A stretch of 64,000 bases of DNA from Lumbricus rubellus (Eukaryota > Annelida > Clitellata > Crassiclitellata > Lumbricidae), in NCBI GenBank assembly GCA_945859605.1, contig OX243820.1:28925906-28989905 (forward strand), written 5' to 3'. Shown piece after piece: positions 11,166 to 20,635 of the stretch. The translations under genes and the position numbers were made by a program. The notes under the pieces are model-generated. The model was not told the origin of the DNA. It did not search any database and saw only the letters and a list, made by a program, of their open reading frames with translations. Positions within the stretch are counted from its first letter, which is position 1. The number at the start of each line of letters is the position of its first letter.

Positions 11166-11349
11166 AAAGCACAGGGACGATGCTGATGACGATGCAGATG
11201 ACGATAATGGTGATGAGGCTCCTGGTTTCCCCCCCCCCCGATCGTTACGTAGTCAGTGCGTTGCTTTGCTTTGCTTTGCTTTGCTTGCTGCTTTTGAAGA
11301 GAGCGGCGAAGACGTATCGTCGTAATCTTCTCGTTGCTTTCTCCACCGC

Positions 11350-11440
11350 CGCGGAAGAGGAGAAGGAGGAGGAGGAAGAGGACGAGGAGGACGAGGAGGA
11401 GGAGGAAGAGGAGGAGGAGGAGGGGAGGAAGCAGAAGATA
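11350..11440. repeat. (GGA)n purine tract
   Basis: Degenerate GAGGAGGAAGAG repeats on the plus strand. The poly-Glu frame through it shows no other coding sign. Confidence 0.85.
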
Positions 11441-11707
11441 CGGTTTCATCAAAAGGCTTTTATCAGAAGAGGCATTCGTCATCCGAGAAAAATCACCGAT
11501 TGCCTGAGCGTGTTCGGCGCCAACGTTGCCATTGGAGATCGATTGAGCAGAAAGGTTTTTCAAAGCAACTAATTGTTGGTCTGCTTTGTTTGAGGAATTA
11601 TTGGTTCGCAAGACAATGGTTTTGTCTTTCGGACGGTAGCTATTGTTGTTATAAGACAACTTCGGTGCTAGGTCTGCAACTCTGCATGCATGTGTGCATG
11701 CACCTCT

Positions 11708-11748
11708 GAGTGGTTTCCTGGAAGAGGCGCTATATAAATAATTGAATG
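11708..11748 (+). repeat. SINE/L2-like 3' tail fragment
   Basis: Contains GGAAGAGGCGCTATATAAAT, the tail shared with the SINE at 63147-63585 and reminiscent of the GCGCTATATAAAT end of L2/MIR. Confidence 0.5.
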
Positions 11749-11898
11749 GACGAAGCGCTGCTTGAATTTCACCGCCGATCTTATTTTCTGGTGATTCGAG
11801 TGCTTTCCAAAAAAGATCAGAGAAAAATAGATCTGGAATAATGGCGTCTAGGGATTATCTGAAATGGTCTATGACAAATGATGACAGGACCATTCAGA

Positions 11899-12264
11899 CA
11901 TGGGCGCCCGCAGAAATTTTTGCAGGAGGGGGCAAAATGATGGTCAACGTTAACAATTTTTCAGCAACTATATAGCAAGAAGTTAAAAAATGCAAATCGG
12001 GGAATTAAGAACATGCATAGGTATTTTTAAGAGGTTTCTTGATTTAAATTTCTCAGTTTCACTTTAAAAATTTTTTAATATGAATTGTTTCTTTTTGTAA
12101 GGAAATTTGTTTAAGAAATCGAAAAGTATTAGTTAAAAGTAGGCTTTTTGATTCTCTAATGCGAAGAAATTTGTTATAGACCCCAAAAGTAGTAGTGAGA
12201 AAAATAGGTTTCAATTTTCCATAGGGGCAAGTGCCCCCCTTGCCCCTATGTGCGGGCGCCCATG
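11899..12264. mobile_element. hAT-like MITE, family B
   Basis: A 366-bp element starting CATGGGCGCCCGCAGAAATT and ending GTGCGGGCGCCCATG. The flanks CATTCAGA (11891-11898) and CATCCAGA (12265-12272) match at 7 of 8 positions. It is related to 1-221 and 61733-62024. Confidence 0.85.
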
Positions 12265-12852
12265 CATCCAGAGTCGGGGAGATTAAGAGTAGCATGGGAG
12301 AAATAAAGAGCATTACTTCAGAAGGGAAAACCAGAACAAGGCGAAAGAAGTCAAAGGCGTAAAGGTCAGCAGGAACAAAAGCAGGAACGAAGAAGAAGAA
12401 CAAGAACTAAGATCCTCAATCCGGATAAGTGGCCAGGAACAGGAACAAGATCGGACCATGTGTGCTTTTCTAAGCAACTCTGCAGCGTTCCAAAAAGACC
12501 GTATACATTTCTTCAGGCGTGCATACATGTACATGACACTCGCCCGGCGCATACTGGCATTGTGGGGGCAACATTGACATAGTACGATAGTATTGCGTTG
12601 ATACAGCATTCTCAGCGTTTGTGGTTGATTGGTGTCCGAGGTCTACATCTCTGAGCACACAAAGTCTTTTCATACCTTGTGTATGTACTACATGTATGTG
12701 CATGTACAATGTACATGCGTACATGTAAACAAAATGTGTACATACCTGCACGCGTAGCCTACTGTCGTACTAATGTACATACACACCTGCATAGTAGCAC
12801 ACAAGTTTTCCCAAAAGGAGATCTGTAGGCTATGTGCGGAGGACGAGGACAC

Positions 12853-12965
12853 GCTTCGGGGAGCGCGCTTTTTCAACTGCTGGCCCCCTGCTACTGGAAC
12901 ACACTGCCTACCACTGTTCGTTCGGCCAACTCCCATGGCAAAACCTTGTTTTACCAGACAAAAAT
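12853..12965 (+). pseudogene. LINE reverse-transcriptase C-terminal relic
   Basis: The translated words GERAFSTAGP in one frame and WNTLPTTVRSANS in the next, one base apart, reproduce the common LINE ending G-x-R-A-F then W-N-x-L-P-x-x-(V/I)-R. The frameshift between them and the lack of any upstream reverse transcriptase indicate a decayed 3' fragment. Confidence 0.5.
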
Positions 12966-12969
12966 GACA

Positions 12970-14600
12970 AGAGACTTTATCCCCCCCCGTGTGCCGTTCA
13001 AAAACATGTTTTAAGCCCAGATTGCCCATCAATCATCTCTATAATCAACAACATGAGAGAGTGTATGTCCATTAGCTTAGAGTAAGTCAGGACCCATGTG
13101 TAAAAAGCTCATGATATTAGCAGCATGGCATGTTGTCTATCGTTTGTTTTTCAGATCAGCATTGTACATTTTTCGGTTGTTGCTGGACAATTCGGAGCTG
13201 ACAATTCGGAGCGAACATGCAATTCGGAGCGAGCACTTCGGAGCGGTCAAGAATACTTATTCTCATCAATCCAACTTCTATCGAAGCAAGAATCAGTTTC
13301 ATCAATCCAAATCCTATTTGAGCAACACAAATGCTTCCATTCAGATTGCCACTTCTATGAAAGAGGAACACAGCTGACTTTTTACGACCTTCCTGATGCA
13401 CAGTGTACAGTGTACACATACTCGATCATTCTCCGTTCAACGCACTGGCTTCCACGCTTGGAACGATCTCCTATGCATTATTATATTCAACGCCAGCCCA
13501 AACGCTTAGGTTACTGAAACAAAACATCTGTAGACCTATTTATTACTTGAACGTACGTCCAAAGTTTATATATAGGCCTATAAGCCTAAGTGCGGTGTGA
13601 CTCCCTATACGGGATAAGTCGTGCGTGGTACAGTGTTCCTGAGCTTTTAGTTAAGACATTTTACCTAAGAGTTTAATGATAGACTCTTAGATAAGAGTCT
13701 TTCTGTCTAATTGCGTCAATTTTACTTGCTTTGTATAGTTATTTTAAACATTGATAGGCTATATTCTTACCTAGACTACTATTCGCCGTGTAGAGGGTTG
13801 TAAAAGCTGACCCCGGCGTATGTTGACTCGCACAGCAACTTTGTTTATTATAGACTACTTAATTATATAGGCTACTTCCCTGCAGTCTCTTTACCAAATA
13901 AATTGATTTGAAAACGGATTTATATTATTGTAGGCTACAATGTATAACATGCAAATGCAATTATAGTCAATCTATGTTGTTATTACAGTATTAGCATTGA
14001 GCTATGGACTTTTCAGTATGACGGCATCTCTTTGTTCAATACAAGCATTATTATTACGTCACTGATTTAGTCTACGGACAGAGTTGAACGTACCGTAATG
14101 CTGCTCTATGGCTTTTCTATGGTCTTCGCGTGTGACCATTTCCCTTGTCGTAAAACTTTATTACGTCACAAACTGTTTCTGAGCAAGCTGCTGCCATGAC
14201 GATATGTCTTTCTTCTATCACCTCGTACACTTTGCTCGCATTATGACGACATCTCCTTTGTCTACAGCACCATACTGTTACGTCATGCTTATAATTATAT
14301 AGTGACTGTTCTATGATGATGGCCATCCCGTATGGTGACGACATGTCTTTGTTCCACAAACACTAAACTGTTACGTCATTAGCTATGCTTAGTGGCGTGT
14401 TGCTAGGATAATGTCTATTCCGTGTTGTGACGACATCTCTTTGTTCTACAAACGCCATTGTCCTGTCCTTACACTGTAGCTTTGTTGATGAACTGTCGTT
14501 ATTAGGATGATACAAGGACTTCTTCTCCATCTTTGTTTATATGGAAATATATATATATATGTAAAACGGACGAAATTAATGTGCACAGTTGACAGATACA
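12970..14600. other. No gene seen
   Basis: AT-rich sequence. The frame around 13440-13520 contains FHAWNDL, which may be another LINE C-terminal relic, but the match is too short to call. The stretch 14100-14450 repeats the theme TTACGTCA...GACGACATCTC several times at irregular spacing. Confidence 0.45.
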
Positions 14601-14604
14601 ATGC

Positions 14605-14835
14605 TATTCTAATATGCATGAGCTTTTCAAGATTACTACTTGGAGGCGTTACCGACTACAACGCGGACAGTGAATCGGAGTTTCACGCGGAAGAGCATTA
14701 TCAGTTTCGAGTGAAAAACTTGCTCAGGTTCTTAACGCGGAGTTGGATTCGAAAGCGCAACCTTCCGGCTCCAATGCACCGTAGCCTACATACCCCTATA
14801 CCACCGTGCACACACGCGGGTCGATTCAAAGTTCC
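14605..14835 (-). mobile_element. tRNA-derived SINE, minus orientation, decayed
   Basis: Body words GAATCGGAGTTTCACGC and AAAACTTGCTCAGG match the copies at 45590-45815 and 41078-41276. The tRNA-like head is largely lost. Confidence 0.65.
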
Positions 14836-14936
14836 CCAGGGCTGGACATAATTATTGCAAACATGAGGAGACAAAAGTTAGCAGTGCCACGATTATATAC
14901 AACACCATAGATAGGCCTATATAATGATCTATTTTC

Positions 14937-15195
14937 GGGGTGCAGTGGTGTGGGAGTGTAGTGGTGGGTTCGGTTCCTTGGAACGGAGGGTTCCAAGTTC
15001 GAATCCACCACAAGCCCCCTACTTAGGACCTTGAGCAAGTCCTTCACTTGCAATTGCTCGTGCGCTTCGGCGTGAAGTTCTTTTGCAGTGCCCGCGCTGT
15101 AGTCGGGAGCGCCTCTGAGTATAGACAACTTGAAGGGGCGCTGTATATAGCAAATGCAAGAAATAAATACATGTACATAAATAATAAATAAATAA
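14937..15195 (+). mobile_element. tRNA-derived SINE, complete
   Basis: Starts with a tRNA-like head: a box-A-like stretch after GGGGTGCAGTGG and a box-B-like AGTTCGAATCC near 14997. The body follows (GACCTTGAGCAAGTCCTTCAC, a MIR/L2-like core word), then GGAGCGCCTCTGAGTA and the tail TTGAAGGGGCGCTGTATA followed by an (AATA)n run. The polymerase III promoter boxes are typical of tRNA SINEs. The neighbouring copy at 14605-14835 is inverted relative to it. Confidence 0.75.
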
Positions 15196-15532
15196 ATGAA
15201 AGACCCGATAGCGTTCGATATTTAAACATTATTACGACTTATGAATCGTAGTCGTAAATAAGTTTAATGCGAAATGGCCAATCGAACATTTGCAATGCGA
15301 TTCTGTTTGTCGATGATTTGTCAATTTCGATAGACGACGTGGAAGCCAGTTCACGTCCCATTTGCCAACTGCAGCCACCGTGGACGTCGTCGTCGTCGTA
15401 TATGATGATATTACGCAGAATGGCTTTTATTCGTTTTCCGATTGACTATTTTGGTGGATGACAGATTGGTAGCAATTTCGTGAAGCCTTGCAAGACTGCA
15501 TTTGATGTCCCAACTCCTTGCCCGTGCCTCCG
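15196..15532. other. No gene seen
   Basis: Begins with an (AATA)n SINE tail. Otherwise unique sequence with one short plus-strand frame (15267-15461) that I do not recognise. Confidence 0.45.
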
Positions 15533-15567
15533 TGCCGCCCGCCCGCCCGTCCGCCCGCCCGCCCACC
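15533..15567. repeat. (CCCG)n microsatellite
   Basis: GCCCGCCCGTCCGCCC-type units immediately left of the family E element. Confidence 0.8.
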
Positions 15568-15961
15568 CAGGGATGCCACTCATACATGTAGCTCTTTCCA
15601 CTTAGATCGAGGTTTTTGGTATTGTCAAGGTTTCTATGTTTTTTTTGTCAGGATCTAGACGTTTTCCTCACGGCGGTTTTTCTGACTATGACTATTTAAG
15701 GTAAAAAAGGAGCACATTTTGAGGTAGAAACGTAGTGAAGACGATCGCAAAGTTGCAGGATTTAAGATTTAAGGTCATCAGGAATTTAGAGAGGGGAAAA
15801 GAAGGGAAAATTTGAAATTTTTGGGTAAGGAAACACTAAAAAAGGTCGTGAGAAATTTCAAGTCCGAGAATTCCATGTGTCTCTGCGAAATTTTCAATCC
15901 AGCCTTTTCTAGCTTTTTTCGGTCGGATCTGACCTTTTAGAAATTCAGAGTGACATCCCTG
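15568..15961. mobile_element. hAT-like MITE, family E
   Basis: A 394-bp element starting CAGGGATGCCACTC and ending GAGTGACATCCCTG. Flanks CGCCCACC and CGCTCGCC match at 6 of 8 bases. The interior repeats AGATCTAG- and TTTTTTTGTC-like words also found in the inverted copy at 53665-54066. Confidence 0.75.
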
Positions 15962-16136
15962 CGCTCGCCGACGTCCAGTAATTTCCTGTGATTTCTCCAA
16001 CTCAATGCGTTTGAACCCTCACTTTCATTCGGGAGACGGAGGAGAAGCCCCACGTCTTTGCAGCTCCTGCCATCCTTAATACGCAAAATGTCCATCCATC
16101 ACCCGATGAGTCTTTCCTATGCTATGCATATAGATC

Positions 16137-16332
16137 TATTCTGTGGAAAAAACATCGTATACCGATAATTTGATTTTCCAGTCTTCCCCGTAAATTACCC
16201 GCTGATGAAGCGAGTTTCGTATCGGGTACGGCAGGCTTTTCCAGGAATGCTGGCCGCTGGAATATGCTGGCCGAATTCCAGCACGTTTATCACCGATGCT
16301 TATTATACGCGGCACTTGTGACATTCCGTCGT
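16137..16332 (-). pseudogene. LINE C-terminal relic
   Basis: The minus-strand frame contains SWKSLPYPIRNS, matching the W-x-S-L-P-x-x-I-R-x-S ending common to CR1/L2/jockey-type LINE proteins, followed by a basic stretch. Nothing upstream encodes reverse transcriptase. Confidence 0.45.
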
Positions 16333-16343
16333 GCATGCAGGAG

Positions 16344-16445
16344 CAGTGGTGCGCGGTAGTCTAGTGATTAGAACAGTGGAGTGTCAGTTGAGAGGTCGCG
16401 AGTTCACATTCCTGGATGGGCACAAATTTTTTGTGATTTTTCTGT
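16344..16445 (+). mobile_element. tRNA-like SINE head
   Basis: GGTAGTCTAGTGATTAGAAC is box-A-like and GCGAGTTCACATTCC is box-B-like, spaced as in a tRNA gene. The sequence then departs into unique DNA. It does not fold convincingly as a functional tRNA, so it is listed as a SINE head. Confidence 0.5.
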
Positions 16446-16529
16446 TTCACTTGTGTCCAATTAGAAACTCATCTATTATAATGGGATTATTGAAAGTAAG
16501 CTGTAGCTGCCGGTGGGGAGATCGGAGAA

Positions 16530-17280
16530 CGAGACCTTTTTTAACGTGCAGTTCTTAACACAATGTGCATTCTGCAGACATATATATATAATATATATAT
16601 ATATACATAATTACATATCTATCTATATATATAAAAATCTAACCGCGTTTGGCACCTGACGAAAGATCTCCGAACTTTCTTCATTGATTGCTTTCGAAAC
16701 TTCACCAAAACGTTTAGTTCCAACACGGCCGGGTTTGCAGAATGCTTTTTGGCAAAAAGCGCAATATTTTAAGCTAAAAAAGCAACTTTGCAAATTCCGC
16801 CGTTTTCAACACATAGCCTACGCCCGTCAATAAGCCTTGCATACCAATTCAGGCATGTTTGTTCCGTAAATTTCTTTAGCGCATTTCATTACGGCCTTCG
16901 CATTTCATTACGGCCTTCTTGCTCAAGCGTTTTATGGCGTGATCCGCGTCGCCATCGCGGAGGGGGAGGGGAAGGGGGGAGGGGGAGGGGGAGGGGGGAG
17001 GGGGAGGGGGAGGAGGAGGGGGAGGGGAGGGGGAGGGGGAGGGGAGGAGGAGGGGGAGGGGAGGGGAGAAAGAGGGGAGGGAGAAGTTTTTTTGCCACAG
17101 CAACGCGTGGCTGGGTACAGCTAGTATTTATATATAAATGTGTGCATCTATAGAAGCACTTCTATAGCTAGAAATAGTAAACAATGTACACATTGTCATC
17201 CGATTTGAAGTTATTTACCGTGGAGGTTGGTGAGAAGGGAAAGAAGAGGTTACGCAGTTACGAAATTCCTTTCAAAGCAC
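16530..17280. mobile_element. Family D MITE interrupted by a Helitron
   Basis: Left part (16530-16621) has CCTTTTTTAACGTGCAG. The right part (17125-17280) has AGAAGCACTTCTATAG and CGTGGAGG, ending near CCTTTCAAAGCACTGG. Between them lies the Helitron-like insert 16622-17124. Confidence 0.6.
16622..17124 (+). mobile_element. Helitron-like non-autonomous element
   Basis: Begins TCTATATATATAAAAATC after an A and ends CAACGCGTGGCTGGGTACAG followed by CTAG before a T. This gives the 5'-TC, 3'-CTRR and A/T insertion site of Helitrons, with no target duplication. Plus-strand G-rich repeats (GGGGGAGGGGGA type) fill 16963-17077 just before the 3' end. A second copy lies inverted at 30828-31562. No Rep/helicase frame is present. 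Confidence 0.75.
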
Positions 17281-17755
17281 TGGAGCGAAAGACAGGATGT
17301 AGCCTATATAAACTATATGCCGAGGATAAGAAAAGTAAGTCGCTGCAATGGCTGCATTAGTTGGCTTGCCCATCGATCCCTGCGAAATCTAATCTACTTC
17401 TCCTTTTCATATTAGCGGACGAAGATCTTTATCGATCCGTGTTCAGACAAGAACGCTGAGTATAGTCCAAAAGCAATCCTACATCGTGTAATGGCCCCTT
17501 CGGAGTCCTCATGACCAGTAAATTGATTGGTTTATAGGACGACATTAACACAATCTGATAAAGAAAACTCGATGATTCCCCTGTCTAAGCCTTTTCGTTC
17601 GCACAGCGGCGTCACCGGAATTTGATCATGGGTGAAAATGCAATTGGGTGAATAGGATAATATAGTATGGAGACCTCATCAGCAGAACTCGTTATAAATT
17701 ATCGGGTGCTTCTCCTATATGGCAGCTCTATATTAGTCTTGAAAGCAGTTGGTCT

Positions 17756-17955
17756 CATGGCTGTTTCTAAGGAATTTTCAGAACTGCACAACTCCTTTTT
17801 TCCCTTCCCAATCGCCATGGATATATTATAAATTACTTCCAAACGGAGGACAATGGCCTTTTTGATAATTTTATCTGTAGAGAAGTGCTTCTACAACTGC
17901 ACGAATCCATTTAGAGCTGCACATTTTGTGTTAAAATCACGCTATAAAATGCCCT

Positions 17956-17956
<1 letters not shown>
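17756..17956. mobile_element. Family D MITE
   Basis: Starts CATGGCTGTTTCTAAGG and ends ATAAAATGCCCTG, with the interior AACTGCAC words of the family. A target duplication is not evident because the right flank is a (TA)n run (17957-17998). Confidence 0.65.
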
Positions 17957-17993
<37 letters not shown>

Positions 17994-17999
17994 TATATG

Positions 18000-18925
18000 C
18001 ACATGTATGTACATTGTACATGGCCACTTACGTAGCGCCTTAACAAGAATCTCACGACGACGCTTATCGAACGTATACTATACGCATAGGGGTATACCCA
18101 ACATAATAGATGCGATTAAACGGACTGGGAATGCACAACACTAAAGTCACAGCTTTTCACACGCATGTATAGACACGCTTTGTGTTTAGACCTATATAAT
18201 ACGCTGAGTGCAACACCTAGGCCTACTTCATTTCTCTGTTATTTTGTCACGTGTATACAGTGCTTAAAGTGCTGAAAAAGAAGTGCCTCGACGCTCCTTA
18301 CCTTTCCAAAAGAAGTGCCAGGACGCCCCTTACCTTTCCAGGCTGCGCTGGCCAATAAGTGGAAGGACGGCGTTCAGATTTTAAAATAAGTGCATGGACC
18401 CCGTACATGACCGTCCTTCCACACTTTAAGCCCTAAGTCACTAAACAAATCTTCTGGGATGATTACAAAACTCCATCTAAATTTATCGTAATGAAGACAG
18501 ATCTGCAATTTCGCGCATGACCTTTCTCCTAATATAACAGATGGGCGTAAGTAGTCTAAACCAAGACGTGATGTAAAATTTATCAAATGAATGGCTAAAC
18601 TTACTATCTGCCTTTTCGACATACATTACTTTTAACGTGAACACATTTAAAGAGACATCAGTTCGACCAACCCACTTTAAAACAACATTTTAGTGCTAGG
18701 TAGATTGTAATAAACTGTCCGCGTTTATTATTAACAAAGTTAACGATGCCAGCTATTTTGTCTTCGAGGGAAGATTTAACGATCGCAGCGACCAACTAAA
18801 AAACCACTTCCTGTTTCTTTTCTAATTTCCTGTATAGGCCTACGGATTGCTTCAGTAGCTGATTATATATCCGAGTTCAGACTACACGGTCGACTCCGGA
18901 CCATGTAGCAGATCCATGTCCGGAC
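18000..18925. other. No gene seen
   Basis: AT-rich sequence with two tandem copies of a 33-bp word around 18283-18345 (AAGTGCC.CGACGC type). No exon recognised. Confidence 0.45.
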
Positions 18926-19472
18926 TATGTATTATGTCCAACTACGGACCATGTATCATGTCCATCTCCGGACCATGTATCAGACCCATGTAGGGACTAT
19001 GTATTATGTCCACCGCCGAATCATGCACCAGGTCCACCTCCGGATTATGTATCATGTCCAACTCCGGATCATGAATCATGCCCAACTCCGGACCATGTAT
19101 TATGCCCAACTCCGGACCATGTATTATGCCCAACTCCGGTCTCCGGACCATGCATTATGTCCAACTCCGGACCATGCACTATGTCCAACTCCGGACCATG
19201 TATTATGTTCAACTCCGGACCATGCATTATGTCCAACTCCGGACCCTGTATTATGTCCAACTCCGGACCATGTATCATGCCCAACTCCGGACCATGTATT
19301 ATGCCCAACTTCGGACCATGTATTATGCCCAACTCCGGTCTCCGGACCATGTATTATGCCCAACTCCGAACCATGCATTATGTCCAACTCCGGACCATGC
19401 ATTATGTCCAACTCCGGACCTTGTATTATATCCAACTCCGAACCATGCATTATGTCCAACTCTCGTCTATCA
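18926..19472. repeat. 24-bp minisatellite (TCCGGACCATG type)
   Basis: About 22 tandem copies of a 24-bp unit built from CATGTATTATG and CCCAACTCCGGAC. Two places carry an extra TCTCCGG insertion. The unit length is a multiple of three, so several frames remain open on both strands as 8-residue peptide repeats; I see no start context, signal peptide or splice evidence for translation. Confidence 0.95.
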
Positions 19473-19499
19473 TTATAGTATCATTGTGCACGTGACGAA

Positions 19500-20120
19500 C
19501 TGTCCATGATCGGTTTCCCAACGTAACGCGACCGCAGCGAATCTGTCTACGTGCAATGCAATTATCCCGTAAATCACCGCCTAAAAGAAGACGAATAATA
19601 ATATTATTGCAAAGAGGGAAAATATCACCGGAAGCGCACAGCAGAGGACTTCTGGAGCGGAAGTCCTCTTCCCTTCGGTGTTATGACGTCCACGCACACG
19701 TGACCGGAATTTTCCCGCCGCAAACCGCATCGCAAATCCAACGCGTCTGCACCAGTTTCTCGGCGGGGAATATTGATGCCTGTCGTCTGCCGCTCTGCCA
19801 CATCCGGTCTCATAAAACTGTCGCCCGGCCAATAAGGACGCGTCTAAAAAGCCGCTTTCCGGCCAGAAATCCTTCGTTTTCGCATAGGATCAACGATGGA
19901 TTTAGACCCGCTAAATATGTTGTCCGCATCTTAGCGTCTGGCGCCAATTCATCACCGCGCGCTGTAAAACTTTCATGAGGGGACTGTACAGTAGTTTGTC
20001 GGTTACGCGAGGCACCGATCACTCTGTTGGGACGGACGAGGACGGGTACGGGGGGGGGGAGTCCGGAGGCAGGGCTGCGGATTGGACTGATGGCGGATGC
20101 GGGATGAAAGTATCAGACGT
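19500..20120. other. CpG-rich block, possible promoter or unrecognised exon
   Basis: This block is clearly richer in CG dinucleotides than its surroundings and has overlapping open frames on both strands (plus 19556-19978, minus 19581-20022). Neither product is recognised, and both are Arg/Ser-rich as expected of CpG-rich DNA. It could be a CpG-island promoter or a decayed element. Confidence 0.3.
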
Positions 20121-20635
20121 GCACTGGATGCTGGACACGCCATGCTGTCTGGTTACGATGTAATTACTGCAGAAGTTATTGCCTGCAGGGCACAACCATC
20201 TGCACGTTGGTGTGTCCGTCTTAGTGGATCTTTCGTTGTGAGTCTGTCTAGCTTTGTGTGTTAGTGTCTCTCAGCTATGGCAACTCTAACCTCACTAATC
20301 GAAAAACTACTACATGCAAGAACGACTACATCATCATATTTGGGTGTCAATGTCCACTCATCGAACAACTACTAAAACAGCGAGTAGTGCATATAATCAT
20401 AATGGTGGGTCGGGAAGCCAGTGTAAGTCTGTCGGCTCTTCCGGTTTATTAAGGACCCAAGGGACCCAGGATCTGGGACCCGGAAACTCTAGAACCCAGG
20501 ACCCCGGGAACATATGATGACGTCATTTTGACGAAGTAGCCGTTGTTGTAGTAGTTGTTATCATTATGCCATATAGCTATCTACTAGCTCTGCATGACTT
20601 GCCCGTCTGTGTATAAGCGCCTATATGTATCCTTA

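Noticed and set aside
10602..11659. Arg/Lys-rich plus-strand and Leu/Ile-rich minus-strand frames
   Set aside because: Arise from the purine-rich GGA and GAT tracts; no start context or splice signals.
13425..13525. Possible LINE C-terminal relic (FHAWNDL)
   Set aside because: Match limited to one short word, with no supporting sequence around it.
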